64,000 nucleotides of DNA from a virus, in the IMG/VR virus record IMGVR_UViG_3300042301_004349, positions 107,172-171,171 of that record; one strand, written 5' to 3'. A program made the position numbers and the translations under genes. Positions 7,902-17,284 of this stretch are shown here, piece after piece. The notes beneath the pieces were generated by a model. It was not told where the DNA came from and did not search any database. It saw only the letters and a program-made list of their open reading frames with translations. Every line of letters begins with the position of its first letter. Position 1 is the first letter of the stretch.

Positions 7902-9053
7902 TTAATACTTTGTTATACCTGCTAACTTTTGGAATCTAGAAATTTGTTCGTTTGTTTCAACGATTTGTTTGCTAGGTGAATTGCCAGCTGGTTTTGAAGC
8001 GAATCCTTTAATGATTCCTTCTTTTACCATACCTTTTGAAGTTTCTTTAGCTTCTAAAGACTCGTTAAGAGCTTCAAATACTAATTTAGCTTCGTTTGGT
8101 GTAGTTGCTTTGTCAAAAGCGTTAATTACTTTAATTTTGTTGTCTTCAGATAAATTTTTAGCTTTGAAAATCTTGTTAACATACAATAACTTAGCGTTCA
8201 ATAAGTTAACTTCATTCAATTCATTACGTAAAGTTTTGATTGTAGCAACTGCTTCATCCAATTCTTTTTCGTCTTTTTTAGCTTTCTTAGCTTCATCTAC
8301 TACATCTTCATTTGCTTCGTTTGTATCTAAAGCATCTAATTCAGCTAATAGTTCTTCTAAGTTGATTTCGTCTTCTGCCATTTCTGGTTCAGCACCATCC
8401 ATTTCAACTTCATCATCCATCATTTCTTCTTCACCTTCAGCTTCGCCGCCTTCTAATTCAGAATCTACGATGTCTTTGATAATGTCTTTTAAATCTTCGA
8501 TGGTTAAATCAGCTACTGACATTTCTTCTTCAGGCATTTCTTCAGTCTCTTCTTCAGTTTCTTCTTGACCTTCGTTTCTGGCACTGAAATCAGATCCAGA
8601 ATGTGTACCCATTTTTGAGGTACCAGCAGCTGCTAATTTTTCTAATTCAGCATACGCTTTCTTAGCCATAGGTCCACCTTTTTTAATAAGAGATTTAATA
8701 CCGTTGATGATAACTTCTAAACCAGCACCGGCTGCATTAGATGGATCATATCCACCACTTGCTCCAGTTACTTCGTCAATCTCTTCATCAGAACCTTCTT
8801 CAAGTTCTAATTCAGCTAAAAACTCGTCTAAATTCAACTCTTCTTCCATGTTTTCTTCATAGGAAGGAGCTACTTCATCGATTTCTTCTTTACCTTCGTC
8901 ATCTTTTGCCATTTCTTCTAACTTAGAAGCTAACATAGACTGTAGATGAGGAGTTAAAGTTTCTTCAAGAGCAGCTTTTGCATTAACTAACGCAGCTTCG
9001 CGAATAGTTTTTGCTTCAGCAATTGCTTGCTTAAATAATTCTTTGTTTGTCAT
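7902..9053 (-). CDS. gp22-like prohead scaffold protein
   Basis: The scaffold forms the core around which the capsid assembles and is then degraded by the prohead protease. This protein is 383 residues, very acidic (long runs of Glu and Asp from about 50-110 and 170-260) and largely helical, and lies between the protease and capsid genes as in T4. It starts MTNKELFKQAIAEAK, with a cleavable AIAE site. Its last 16 residues, NEQISRFQKLAGITKY, match the leader peptides of several other proteins in the window, which suggests that this tail is the element binding the shell or core. A Gly-rich segment lies between the acidic runs near residue 100. Confidence 0.85.
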   Translation of the reverse strand: MTNKELFKQAIAEAKTIREAALVNAKAALEETLTPHLQSMLASKLEEMAKDDEGKEEIDEVAPSYEENMEEELNLDEFLAELELEEGSDEEIDEVTGASGGYDPSNAAGAGLEVIINGIKSLIKKGGPMAKKAYAELEKLAAAGTSKMGTHSGSDFSARNEGQEETEEETEEMPEEEMSVADLTIEDLKDIIKDIVDSELEGGEAEGEEEMMDDEVEMDGAEPEMAEDEINLEELLAELDALDTNEANEDVVDEAKKAKKDEKELDEAVATIKTLRNELNEVNLLNAKLLYVNKIFKAKNLSEDNKIKVINAFDKATTPNEAKLVFEALNESLEAKETSKGMVKEGIIKGFASKPAGNSPSKQIVETNEQISRFQKLAGITKY

Positions 9054-9131
9054 TTGTCCTTAAATTTTTTTCGGAAATAAGCTTATTAGAGGGGAAGCTT
9101 AATAGAGGGTTGTATAATACCTGAACTACAA

Positions 9132-9162
9132 TAAAAAATGGGTAGTCCATTTTAGGCTACCC
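9132..9162 (-). terminator. Terminator between prohead protease and scaffold genes
   Basis: The minus strand carries GGGTAG and CTACCC arms around a short loop, followed by a run of T. It separates the protease transcript from the scaffold-capsid pair. A CATAAATAT/ATATTTATG box abuts its right arm. Confidence 0.8.
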
Positions 9163-9196
9163 ATAAATATATGTAGATACGAAAAACCGTGAACTG

Positions 9197-9805
9197 CTAG
9201 CAAAGAGGGCAAACGCCTGTTTGGTTGCAAATAATTTCTGTGATTAATCCGCTTACTTTACTATAATCTTTACTAACTTGTGTTGTTTTACCTTCAGATA
9301 ATGACATGTAAGCACCAGGTGTTGAAGGTACTGATACTAGATCCCAACATAATAGTTCGAAATCGTCTTGTACTTCTACTGTTTCACCCAATTGCTTAAC
9401 ACTACCCATACCACGAGATGAAATACCTAATGGAATGCCTGCTAATACAATTTCTTGTGCGATTTTACCTGATGGGGTGTTTAGTAATTCTAATTCACCC
9501 ATAACATCGTTACCTTCCCACCACACTTTAGTAATGATGTGAGAAACGTTATTTAAATTAATAATTGATGATTCTGGGTGGTCTAATTCACCTGTTGCTG
9601 TTCTAGTAGCTACCGGCCCTTTAGTATACATTTCCACTTGCTTTCTAAGAATATTCATAGGGTAAACACGTCCATTGCCGTTTTTAACTTCGGCTTCTTG
9701 TAATTTACCTTTGATACGCATTCTACTACCATTCATTTCTTTACCTTCAGATAAAGTAAGTTTGGCTACGTGGAATGGTGTATGGTCTACTAATAGTTGT
9801 TTCAT
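9197..9805 (-). CDS. gp21-like prohead core protease
   Basis: This serine protease matures the T4-type prohead by cutting after [L/I]-x-E. The 202-residue protein has the family hallmarks: ATGELDHPESSIIN with the candidate catalytic His near residue 75, and PLGISSRGMGSV with the candidate nucleophile Ser near residue 132, then a Trp-Asp segment (CWDLVSVPSTPGAYM). It is about the T4 length (212). Two possible self-cleavage sites, KLTLSEG and MSLSEG, are present. It ends with an odd Cys-rich tail NQTGVCPLC. It lies directly upstream of the scaffold and capsid genes. Confidence 0.9.
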   Translation of the reverse strand: MKQLLVDHTPFHVAKLTLSEGKEMNGSRMRIKGKLQEAEVKNGNGRVYPMNILRKQVEMYTKGPVATRTATGELDHPESSIINLNNVSHIITKVWWEGNDVMGELELLNTPSGKIAQEIVLAGIPLGISSRGMGSVKQLGETVEVQDDFELLCWDLVSVPSTPGAYMSLSEGKTTQVSKDYSKVSGLITEIICNQTGVCPLC

Positions 9806-9807
9806 AT

Positions 9808-10905
9808 TTATTTACTATTTTCTTCTGCTAGTACTTCACGTACAATATTTTCTAATGTTGCTTTAAATTTATCAAAAGCAGCACCCACATCTACTTTACC
9901 AATTGGTCTTAATGGAGTTAAAATATAAGCAGTTGTTGGTAATCTATCATCATGTTCTTCTACATCTTCTTCAACATTAAATTGTAATTTGAATTTTTCT
10001 AAAAGAGTTGATGGTAATTTTGCCCAATAACTATATCTTAATACGGCTCTATTATTATCTGTACCAATATTTTGTAAAACAAATTTATCTGAGAATGGTT
10101 TTAGAGTGTCATTCATTTCAATGAATTTAGCTGCTTGTTTTACAGTGTCATTTGGTTCTTCACCAGGAAACATATTTAATTTAGTTTCTTGAAGATTATT
10201 TACAAAATCTCTACCTACATAATAGCTATCACCTTTTACTCTAATATAACCACCTTGAATAATTGGATTTTTTTCAATTTTTGCAGTTCCATATTCTTTT
10301 TCACGTGGGATTCTTGAACCAGCACCACTTTGTCTATATCTAGAATTAGGAATAATTACATAATCAATTTCAAAATATTCAGGAGTATTATCAATTACTT
10401 TAAATTCAATTGAAGATCCAGTATCACCCATATTCTGTCCAGTACCACCAAATACTTTATTGGCCCAGTCTAAATTTTCTTTAACAACCTTCATACCATT
10501 TTCTTTATCAACTAATTCACCTTTCTTTGGTGATTTAGGAGATTTAGTTTTAGCTTTCGCTTTTGGTCTTTCTTGATGAGAATCAATACCAGATAATTTC
10601 AATTGACTATAGTATGATGGATTTTCTTTTAAATGATCCATAGCAATTTTTTCTGCTTTTTTAGGATCATCTGTATGTTCCATTTCAACTTTAATACCCA
10701 TTGCTAATTCAACTGGATTGCACTGGTATTCTTGTTTTTTAACTTCAGATAAAATTCCTTTATTTTTTAGAATTTTAACTGAGTCATCAAATGATGTTAT
10801 ATTGTTAATGTATTGAGGAAAAGTCATACGAATAGCTCTCATGAAGTTAGCTTGAGATAAATTTCCTTCTAATAATTGGGTGTATTGATTTTGTATACTT
10901 TTCAT
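9808..10905 (-). CDS. Leader-bearing head protein with DUF5661-like segment
   Basis: The N-terminus MKSIQNQYTQLLEG contains a predicted gp21 cleavage site after QLLE. Near residue 70 lies PVELAMGIKVEMEHTDDP followed by AMDHLKENPSYYSQL, the pattern of a small phage domain known as DUF5661. A Lys/Pro/Ser-rich linker follows, then a mixed alpha/beta C-terminal region. It is just upstream of the prohead protease. I infer a packaged or core-associated head protein. The function of the C-terminal domain is unknown. Confidence 0.6.
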   Translation of the reverse strand: MKSIQNQYTQLLEGNLSQANFMRAIRMTFPQYINNITSFDDSVKILKNKGILSEVKKQEYQCNPVELAMGIKVEMEHTDDPKKAEKIAMDHLKENPSYYSQLKLSGIDSHQERPKAKAKTKSPKSPKKGELVDKENGMKVVKENLDWANKVFGGTGQNMGDTGSSIEFKVIDNTPEYFEIDYVIIPNSRYRQSGAGSRIPREKEYGTAKIEKNPIIQGGYIRVKGDSYYVGRDFVNNLQETKLNMFPGEEPNDTVKQAAKFIEMNDTLKPFSDKFVLQNIGTDNNRAVLRYSYWAKLPSTLLEKFKLQFNVEEDVEEHDDRLPTTAYILTPLRPIGKVDVGAAFDKFKATLENIVREVLAEENSK

Positions 10906-10918
10906 ATGTGTTTATATT

Positions 10919-11047
10919 TTATCTACCTTGTCCTCTATATTTTTTTGGTTTTTGTTCTGTTGGGCCATAACCTTTTTTTGCTTTACCCGTTGTTTTTTTA
11001 CCAAATGAAATCTTTTGAGAAGAAGATGATGATTTTGCCTTTGCCAT
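10919..11047 (-). CDS. Small basic head-operon protein (42 residues)
   Basis: This short gene was found by reading the gap between two head genes. Its ATG overlaps the upstream stop as TAATG, which supports translational coupling. The product is MAKAKSSSSSQKISFGKK followed by a Lys/Gly-rich tail ending KKYRGQGR, very basic and probably disordered. T4 also encodes small core proteins (gp67, gp68) between the portal and protease genes, so a prohead core or DNA-binding role is possible. I see no direct similarity to those proteins. Confidence 0.7.
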   Translation of the reverse strand: MAKAKSSSSSQKISFGKKTTGKAKKGYGPTEQKPKKYRGQGR

Positions 11048-12207
11048 TATTGGTTTAAGTTTTTAATTTTGTTATTAAGTTGATTAACCATTTCTGAGAT
11101 ATTAGCAACATTCTTTTGGGTTGCTTTCCAATATTTAATTCCTTCTTCCCCTTCACTTAATTCTTGTTTCATACGAGATGTATATTCAACAATACGATCA
11201 ATTTCAGCTAATTTACGTTTTACTTCACGGATAGCTTTATGTAATTGTTCAGATTTAGTTCTATATGTTACTTCTTTTTTGAACTTACCATAGGATACTT
11301 CATTAAGTACTCCTTGTTCAATAATATCGTTTAATTTCATTTCGTATATTTTTTTATAATCAAACATTTTTGAGTTTTTTGGTAGTGTTAAATCTGCTAC
11401 TGTCCAACCCATTTTCTTTAAAAATTTTACTGCTCTATTTTCACCTTTTTTCTTCCCAAAAGCACGAGGTGTAGCATAATTTTCACCTGATCCTGCACTA
11501 AAAGAAGCACCACTACCAGTTACATTTTCCTCGTTCATTATTTCACGAGCGTATGCTTTAATAGCTGATTTTAATGCTGCTCTTTTTTCTTCATCTAGTC
11601 CTTCTCTTCTTATTAAATTTATATTTTGTGTAAAAAGTTGGGTATGAGATTTAAATATATCAATAGTTGATTTCATTACTTTATAAAGTATTTCAACCCC
11701 TTTGATAATTGGTTGTATCCATCCTAAATAAGAACTCCAATCTGTAAAGGTAGAAATAAGCTTGTCTAACCCTGCTTCAGATATATATTTTTTAATAAAA
11801 TCTTCAATTGAAGTTGGTATAACACTACGCATCTTATCTATCACATATGTAGCAATAGATGCAATTCCTGTAGCTGCTAAAAGTTTCTTCCACCCTTCAA
11901 GACTAGTAATTCGAGCTACTATATCATTGATAGAAGTAACTAAATTATTTAATCCTTTTTCATTTAAAAAGTTTGTTAAGAGTCTTAATGTGCCTGTTCT
12001 AAATCTATACCAAATATCATCTGCAAAACGATGTAATATTCTTGAATTTTGGATTACCTGCCACATAACAGCAGCAGCATCTTTCCAATCATTAATTTTA
12101 GTAATTACATCATCATATTTGTCTTGAGCATATGCTTTCACACTATCCAAGAATGCTTCTTGTAATAGTTGTTCTTGTAAAAGTTTATTTTCTATGCTCA
12201 ATTCCAT
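11047..12207 (-). CDS. Leader-bearing helical head protein, unknown function
   Basis: The 386-residue protein begins MELSIENKLLQEQLLQEAF, containing two LxQE sites suited to prohead protease cleavage. The body is helical with hydrophobic stretches (GWKKLLAATGIASIATYVI near residue 110) and a charged C-terminal coiled coil (residues 310-386). It sits in the head operon between another leader-bearing gene and the small basic gene, with one-base overlaps on both sides. A packaged internal or core protein is inferred; no family is recognised. Confidence 0.55.
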   Translation of the reverse strand: MELSIENKLLQEQLLQEAFLDSVKAYAQDKYDDVITKINDWKDAAAVMWQVIQNSRILHRFADDIWYRFRTGTLRLLTNFLNEKGLNNLVTSINDIVARITSLEGWKKLLAATGIASIATYVIDKMRSVIPTSIEDFIKKYISEAGLDKLISTFTDWSSYLGWIQPIIKGVEILYKVMKSTIDIFKSHTQLFTQNINLIRREGLDEEKRAALKSAIKAYAREIMNEENVTGSGASFSAGSGENYATPRAFGKKKGENRAVKFLKKMGWTVADLTLPKNSKMFDYKKIYEMKLNDIIEQGVLNEVSYGKFKKEVTYRTKSEQLHKAIREVKRKLAEIDRIVEYTSRMKQELSEGEEGIKYWKATQKNVANISEMVNQLNNKIKNLNQ

Positions 12208-12899
12208 TATTTGTATCCTAACTTAGTTAATACTTTTTCAACTTCGCTACGTACAGTAGATTTACTAATTTTACCTGGTTCAAATCCTAAAGTTTTAAAC
12301 CAAGCTTCAAAAGCTCCAGGAAATTCCTGAATGCTGTTAATATTTTTGGATTTATTAGCTACAGTAGTTGCAGATGATTGAGCTCTATTTAAAGCAGCAA
12401 CATCTGAAGGTATGTTAGATGATTTTTCAGGAGCTGTTGCTTCTTCATTTAAATTCTTACCTAACTCATCTACTATTTGATAAACAATAGATTGTTGTGC
12501 TTTTAAATATCCTGCTTCTGCTTCAACAGCCTCATCATATCCTCTATATGTGCTTCCCTCTTGTCTACCTATAATAAGAGAAAGACCATTTGGTTGAATA
12601 CTAATAGTGCTTTGAGTACTGTTTTTATCAGCTGTATTTACTCCTTTTGATAATGAACTGTTTCTATTACCAGCAAATTCTTTTGCTAATTCTACTAATG
12701 CTTTAGCTTCTTCAGTAGAAAGAGTTACTTCATTCTCACTCCAACCACCACCTAATACACTAAGGGTTATTTGATTATTACCCTCTTTACTAGTACCTTT
12801 TTGAATATTTAAAGTATCAACAGCTTCGTCTAGTTTAGATTCAGTTATTAAACCAGCTAATTGCTGCATTCTTCTAATTTCGTTAATTTGTGTTTTCAT
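12207..12899 (-). CDS. Leader-bearing head protein (QLAGLITE type)
   Basis: The first 20 residues are MKTQINEIRRMQQLAGLITE, the leader type shared with two proteins at 21.8-22.9 kb and with the C-terminus of the scaffold; cleavage is predicted after LITE. The mature part is 210 residues, Asn/Ser-rich, with no recognised domain. A C-terminal segment from about residue 190 (FPGAFEAWFKTLGFEPGKIS) resembles a small helical domain. The operon position among head genes supports packaging into the head. Confidence 0.6.
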   Translation of the reverse strand: MKTQINEIRRMQQLAGLITESKLDEAVDTLNIQKGTSKEGNNQITLSVLGGGWSENEVTLSTEEAKALVELAKEFAGNRNSSLSKGVNTADKNSTQSTISIQPNGLSLIIGRQEGSTYRGYDEAVEAEAGYLKAQQSIVYQIVDELGKNLNEEATAPEKSSNIPSDVAALNRAQSSATTVANKSKNINSIQEFPGAFEAWFKTLGFEPGKISKSTVRSEVEKVLTKLGYK

Positions 12900-12900
12900 T

Positions 12901-13755
12901 TTATTTAACAGATTTTAATTCGGCTACTAATTGATGATAAGTTAAAAGTGTAATGATGTCTTCATCTTTTACACTTTGATTTTTGTCTAAAGGTTTAATT
13001 AAATTAACTACTTCATTGATTTTAATCTTGATAGTATTATCTTCAACCTTTTCAACTAATTTAATTAATTGTTTTTTAATTCCGTCTATGTTGTTATTAA
13101 CAAAATCTTTTAATTTTGTAGTACTAGACACGTTATTGATAAATTCTTTTAGTACTAATTTTTGATCATTAGTTAAATCGCCATATTTCTCATTGAATTT
13201 TTCAATAAGCATTTTGTAAGCTAAAATACGAGTGCTCTTATCCATTGCACTATATTCTTCCATTACACGGTCCTTAACTTCTTCTTTATTTATCTCTTTA
13301 CGAGTAATATGCTCAAGTAAAGTTACTTTATTATCAATAACATTAGCTGGGTCTACAAATTCTAATGTAGAATAAGCTTCCATTAGTGTATAAACAGCAG
13401 CGTGTTGTTTGTAGTTATTTACTTTTGCTTTGAAGAATTCTTCTAAATTATAGTGTGACTTAATTTCTTTAATTAAGTTATACTTTTCTTTACGAAGAGC
13501 CGTACGATTTAAACGGGAATGAATTTCTAAGGTAGTATTAATTAGCGATTCAGCTTTACCTTCAGAAATAGCTTTATTAGCAGTTAATGTTTGGTATAAT
13601 TTATATTCCTTAGCTAATTCAGATTTGCTAAAATACTTTTTAATTAATGGTAAAGATGCGGAATCCTTACCAGAAATAGTGTCGGATGTTACTTGTCTCA
13701 ATAAGAGTTCAAATAAAATTCCAGTATTTTTGTATTTGTTATGTTTTATTTTCAT
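12901..13755 (-). CDS. Conserved T4-like head-operon protein, helical
   Basis: The 284-residue, Lys/Glu/Asn-rich protein is predicted to be all helical. Its start, MKIKHNKYKNTGILFELLLRQ, is like an opening I associate with uncharacterised proteins beside the portal gene of environmental T4-like phages. It has no leader of the [LI]-x-E type. It lies directly downstream of the portal gene behind a candidate late promoter. A head-assembly role is inferred from position; its biochemical function is unknown. Confidence 0.6.
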   Translation of the reverse strand: MKIKHNKYKNTGILFELLLRQVTSDTISGKDSASLPLIKKYFSKSELAKEYKLYQTLTANKAISEGKAESLINTTLEIHSRLNRTALRKEKYNLIKEIKSHYNLEEFFKAKVNNYKQHAAVYTLMEAYSTLEFVDPANVIDNKVTLLEHITRKEINKEEVKDRVMEEYSAMDKSTRILAYKMLIEKFNEKYGDLTNDQKLVLKEFINNVSSTTKLKDFVNNNIDGIKKQLIKLVEKVEDNTIKIKINEVVNLIKPLDKNQSVKDEDIITLLTYHQLVAELKSVK

Positions 13756-13776
13756 AAAAAGTATATAATCACTGCG

Positions 13777-13785
13777 TATAAATAT
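13777..13785 (-). promoter_or_regulatory. Candidate late promoter box after portal gene
   Basis: The minus strand reads ATATTTATAC 22 bases before the ATG of the helical head protein, identical in sequence and spacing to the box before gp13. Confidence 0.5.
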
Positions 13786-13786
13786 G

Positions 13787-15649
13787 TTATTTTTCTATAC
13801 CCTTGATGTTATCTTCATTTAATAAATTAGATTCTACAGGTTTTGTATTCTCGTATAATGTTATCTTTTTCTGTTCAGCAGCTTCTTTAGCTTTTTTCAA
13901 TTCAGATAATGCTAGTGGTGAACCACCCTTATACGCTGTTTGCATTGGGTTTTTATCCTGGTTAGCAGTCATATTGTATTCCTTACTACCAATTGGGTCT
14001 TTACCAAATGAACTTTTCTGAGTGCCGAATATAGATGCTTTTTGTGTTGGGCGACCAACTGGATCTTTTTCATCATATCCTATTGGTACAGCACCTTGTC
14101 CACTTCTACCCTTACCATATAGTGAAGCTAAGTCATGTGGTGTACCGAATGATCTACCTGTTTTAGCTGGGTCATTACCTTCATTTTCAACTTGTTGAAG
14201 TCTAAATGCACGTTTTTTATCCTCTAATACTAAATCACGATATTCATCTATTTGATCATCACTAAATTGGAATATTCTATCGTATATAAAATCAGATGGG
14301 ATAATACCTGTATCAAGAGCATCTTTAGCTAATGATACTTTTTCCTTCCACATTGCTACCTGTTCTTGTTGGTAGATGATTGAAGGAGGTGTTAATGATA
14401 ATTCAAAGCTTGTTAATGAATCACCATCAAATCCTTGTGTATATAAGTGTACTAATGCAATTTTATGCAATTCAGATACAATTACTTTTTGGATACGTTC
14501 AATTGTACGAGCAAATCGAATATCTTCAGCAGCTAATGTAGCCTTACCAGTTAAATCTTTTTCAAATCCAAAGAATGCTTTAGGTACCTTAAGAGCAGCT
14601 AACATTTCATCACGTAAGAAGTTTACATCCTCAATACCGTTGTATTCTAAACCTTTTAAGGTATCAATTTTAGTATTTTGGTTTGCACCCCTAACTGGTA
14701 TAATAAAATCTTCAAGTGAATTTTGAATATTGAAACGTAAATTATATTCACCTGTTTGAGCATCCATGAATGGAGTCTTCTTCATTTTATTGGTGATACG
14801 CTCCATGTAGTTATCAACTTCATGAGCTGGTATTCCACCTACGTCTACATAAAAAATACGTTTTTCTGGAGATCTCATAATACGATGTATTAACATCGCA
14901 TCTTTCATTAATGTATATTGCTTGTAAACCTTACGAGCTGGTTCAATAAATGAACGTCCATAAGGAAGATAATTAGCATCAGCATATAATCTAAAGTGAG
15001 CAACTTCATAGTTTTCAAAGCGCTTCTTCATATTACTTTTATCCATATGAAGCGTACTTGCTAATGCATTTGGATCATATTCATAATAAACCTCAAATGG
15101 GTTTTCAGGATTTAAACCTTCTCTTCTAGCTAACTCATATGATGATAAAGGCATAACATTATATACCCCCATTTCACTATTAATTTCTAAGAATAAGTAA
15201 AAATCACCGTATTTACACATTTGGCGAGTCCAGGGCCAAAGATTAAATTCGATATTTAATATATCATAAAATAAATTATAAAGTACTCTTTGTACTTTTT
15301 CATCTGAAGAACGTATTTGTAATACTTCTCCAGCTTCATTTTTTAATGTAGTTTCATCAGCAACAATATCAAGAGCAGAAGCAATAATCGATTCTGAATC
15401 CATTGCTTCGTAATCATTGTATAATTGTGTTCTTAATGTCTGATAGTTAATAGCAGGATTGAACATAGCTGACATGCTAGTTCTATGTAAACGTGTAAAA
15501 CGGTCTACTAAGCTATTTGTTTGTACACTTCCATAGGCTTGAACACGATCCGTGTCTACCACTTTTAATTGATTTCCACCAATGTTTCTTACGATAACAT
15601 CAGTTGAAAATAATCTTCTTAGCCTTGAAAATAAATCTGTATTAGCCAT
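13787..15649 (-). CDS. gp20-like portal protein
   Basis: The portal is the dodecameric ring at the head vertex through which DNA enters and leaves. The 620-residue protein has T4 gp20-type features: an N-terminal MDSESIIASALDIVADE segment, a central QYTLMKDAMLIHRIMRSPEKRIFYVDVG segment, and LKVPKAFFGFEKDLTGKATLAAED further on. The C-terminal 120 residues are Gly/Lys/Asp-rich and probably disordered. It follows the terminase gene with only a short gap, rather than being separated by sheath and tube genes as in T4. Confidence 0.92.
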   Translation of the reverse strand: MANTDLFSRLRRLFSTDVIVRNIGGNQLKVVDTDRVQAYGSVQTNSLVDRFTRLHRTSMSAMFNPAINYQTLRTQLYNDYEAMDSESIIASALDIVADETTLKNEAGEVLQIRSSDEKVQRVLYNLFYDILNIEFNLWPWTRQMCKYGDFYLFLEINSEMGVYNVMPLSSYELARREGLNPENPFEVYYEYDPNALASTLHMDKSNMKKRFENYEVAHFRLYADANYLPYGRSFIEPARKVYKQYTLMKDAMLIHRIMRSPEKRIFYVDVGGIPAHEVDNYMERITNKMKKTPFMDAQTGEYNLRFNIQNSLEDFIIPVRGANQNTKIDTLKGLEYNGIEDVNFLRDEMLAALKVPKAFFGFEKDLTGKATLAAEDIRFARTIERIQKVIVSELHKIALVHLYTQGFDGDSLTSFELSLTPPSIIYQQEQVAMWKEKVSLAKDALDTGIIPSDFIYDRIFQFSDDQIDEYRDLVLEDKKRAFRLQQVENEGNDPAKTGRSFGTPHDLASLYGKGRSGQGAVPIGYDEKDPVGRPTQKASIFGTQKSSFGKDPIGSKEYNMTANQDKNPMQTAYKGGSPLALSELKKAKEAAEQKKITLYENTKPVESNLLNEDNIKGIEK

Positions 15650-15672
15650 TTGCTTATTTTAGTATGTATAAT

Positions 15673-15681
15673 AATAAATAT
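15673..15681 (-). promoter_or_regulatory. Candidate late promoter box before portal gene
   Basis: The minus strand reads ATATTTATTATTATAC starting 24 bases upstream of the portal ATG, in the gap after the terminase stop. Confidence 0.45.
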
Positions 15682-15682
15682 T

Positions 15683-17260
15683 CTAACCCAACAACCATCG
15701 TGTATCTTCTACATTTCCACGACCATCATCTATTTTGTATGGGTTGCCACCAGATATCCACTGCCCACCCCCATACATTTGATCTCCAGTTTTTCTAAAG
15801 TTTAATAAACTAGAAACCGCTAAATCACGACCTATTTGCGCAAATCTGGATGCTGTGTCTCTAATAAACAGACCCATTGATAATGATAATACTAAATCAT
15901 CATTGTACCCATTTTGTGCTTGTCCCTTACCGTGCATCCATATAAACACTCTTAATTCTTCAAGTAAGCGTTTCGAATGAAAGGTAAATGATTTGTCTCG
16001 AAGGTACGACTCCATTTTTGAGATAACAAGTGGTCTTGTCTTTGCTGATGTAGTAAATCCAGGAACTGTTTGCCCTGAGTCTAATTTTGATAGATATTTG
16101 TCAGCACTTAATTCACCATATGAACGAGGTGAATAGTATAAATTAGCGTATTCACGGTCTATAATAGTATTTACAACATCCCAACCAATATTAGCATTTT
16201 CCACCACTAAAAGCGCATTATTATATTCAGTAGCAACTGATACTAACATGTTTCCATATTCACGTGTGCCTATTTGAGATTTAAATTCAGCCACTTGTTG
16301 ACATGCTTCAAGATCAATAACTTGGAATGCAGAATAGTCACTTCCATCACCTCGGGCCACGTCAGCCGATACAATATAATTTTTATTATAATCCGGGTAT
16401 TGCCATATCCAAAAATCACCACCCATGAATCGACGTTCAACAGGGTCCATTATAAACCCATCATAATATTCTAATGTTTCTGGGTCAATTACTGTTGCTC
16501 CAGATCCTAAAAAGTCACAATCATATTCCTGCGCGAAATCTCTTGCAGTCATATTTTCTTTTTCATTCTTAACCCAAGCAGCATCTCTATCAGGGTGAAC
16601 ATCCCATTTTAGTTGGATAGGAACAAAACTATTTTTACTTAATTCTGCTTCAACCCAAGTTTTATGGAACCAGTTACCTACACCGTTTGGTGAAGATAAT
16701 GCTACGCAACCACCCCCTGTTGAAATGGTAGGTTTAATCGCGGTATAAATTTTATCAATACCTTCAATAAAGGCGGCCTCATCCATAATCAACCAAGATA
16801 CAGCAAATGAACGACCAGCATCACTAGAGGCTGATGTTGCTTTAATAAATGATCCGTTTGATAATTTTAATGAGGTTTGGTTTGATGCTACTGGTTTAGA
16901 ACCTTTTAACCATGATGGTAAGTTATTATACATGAATTGAACTTTCTCAACCATGTTTTGTGCAGTAAGTTGCTTAGTAGCAATACACAATATTGCTTTG
17001 TCTTTATGGAATAACATTAACCACAAAGCATAACCAGCACATAATGTAGAAATACCTAACTGACGAGACTTATTAATAATATTGTAATCGTTTGCTCGAA
17101 ATGATTTTAATACATCTTCCTGGAAAGGGTATAGATGGAATAAAATTCTGCCTTTAATTGGGTGGGTAATGAAACAATATTTTCTAAAGAAATGGACAGG
17201 ATCAGAAGCACATTTAATGTATTCCTGTTTAATTATATCTTTTATATTTTGATCACTCAT
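15683..17260 (-). CDS. gp17-like terminase large subunit
   Basis: This is the DNA-packaging motor: an N-terminal ATPase and a C-terminal headful nuclease. Visible motifs are a Q-motif region, the Walker A-type SRQLGIST near residue 60, Walker B SWLIMDEAAFIEG near residue 155, and the coupling motif ALSSPNG. The nuclease has SADVARGDGSDYSA near residue 298, VVENANIGWD near 350 and YNDDLVLSLSMG near 452, giving acidic metal ligands. The usual Walker A lysine (SRQLGKT in T4) is replaced, so the Arg of SRQ or another residue must take its role. It lies behind a terminator and candidate late promoter. No separate small terminase was recognised. Confidence 0.93.
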   Translation of the reverse strand: MSDQNIKDIIKQEYIKCASDPVHFFRKYCFITHPIKGRILFHLYPFQEDVLKSFRANDYNIINKSRQLGISTLCAGYALWLMLFHKDKAILCIATKQLTAQNMVEKVQFMYNNLPSWLKGSKPVASNQTSLKLSNGSFIKATSASSDAGRSFAVSWLIMDEAAFIEGIDKIYTAIKPTISTGGGCVALSSPNGVGNWFHKTWVEAELSKNSFVPIQLKWDVHPDRDAAWVKNEKENMTARDFAQEYDCDFLGSGATVIDPETLEYYDGFIMDPVERRFMGGDFWIWQYPDYNKNYIVSADVARGDGSDYSAFQVIDLEACQQVAEFKSQIGTREYGNMLVSVATEYNNALLVVENANIGWDVVNTIIDREYANLYYSPRSYGELSADKYLSKLDSGQTVPGFTTSAKTRPLVISKMESYLRDKSFTFHSKRLLEELRVFIWMHGKGQAQNGYNDDLVLSLSMGLFIRDTASRFAQIGRDLAVSSLLNFRKTGDQMYGGGQWISGGNPYKIDDGRGNVEDTRWLLG

Positions 17261-17275
17261 ATATTAATTGTTGTA

Positions 17276-17284
17276 TATAAATAT
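17276..17284 (-). promoter_or_regulatory. Candidate late promoter box before terminase gene
   Basis: The minus strand reads TATATATTTATATAC 16 bases upstream of the terminase ATG, directly after the T-rich tail of a terminator. Confidence 0.5.

Noticed and set aside
7969-8568. Long open frame on the plus strand opposite the scaffold gene
   Set aside because: It is a Ser-rich shadow of the Glu/Asp-rich scaffold coding strand and has no start context or promoter.
11762-12127. Plus-strand open frame of 121 codons
   Set aside because: Antisense to a well-supported head gene; no upstream signal.
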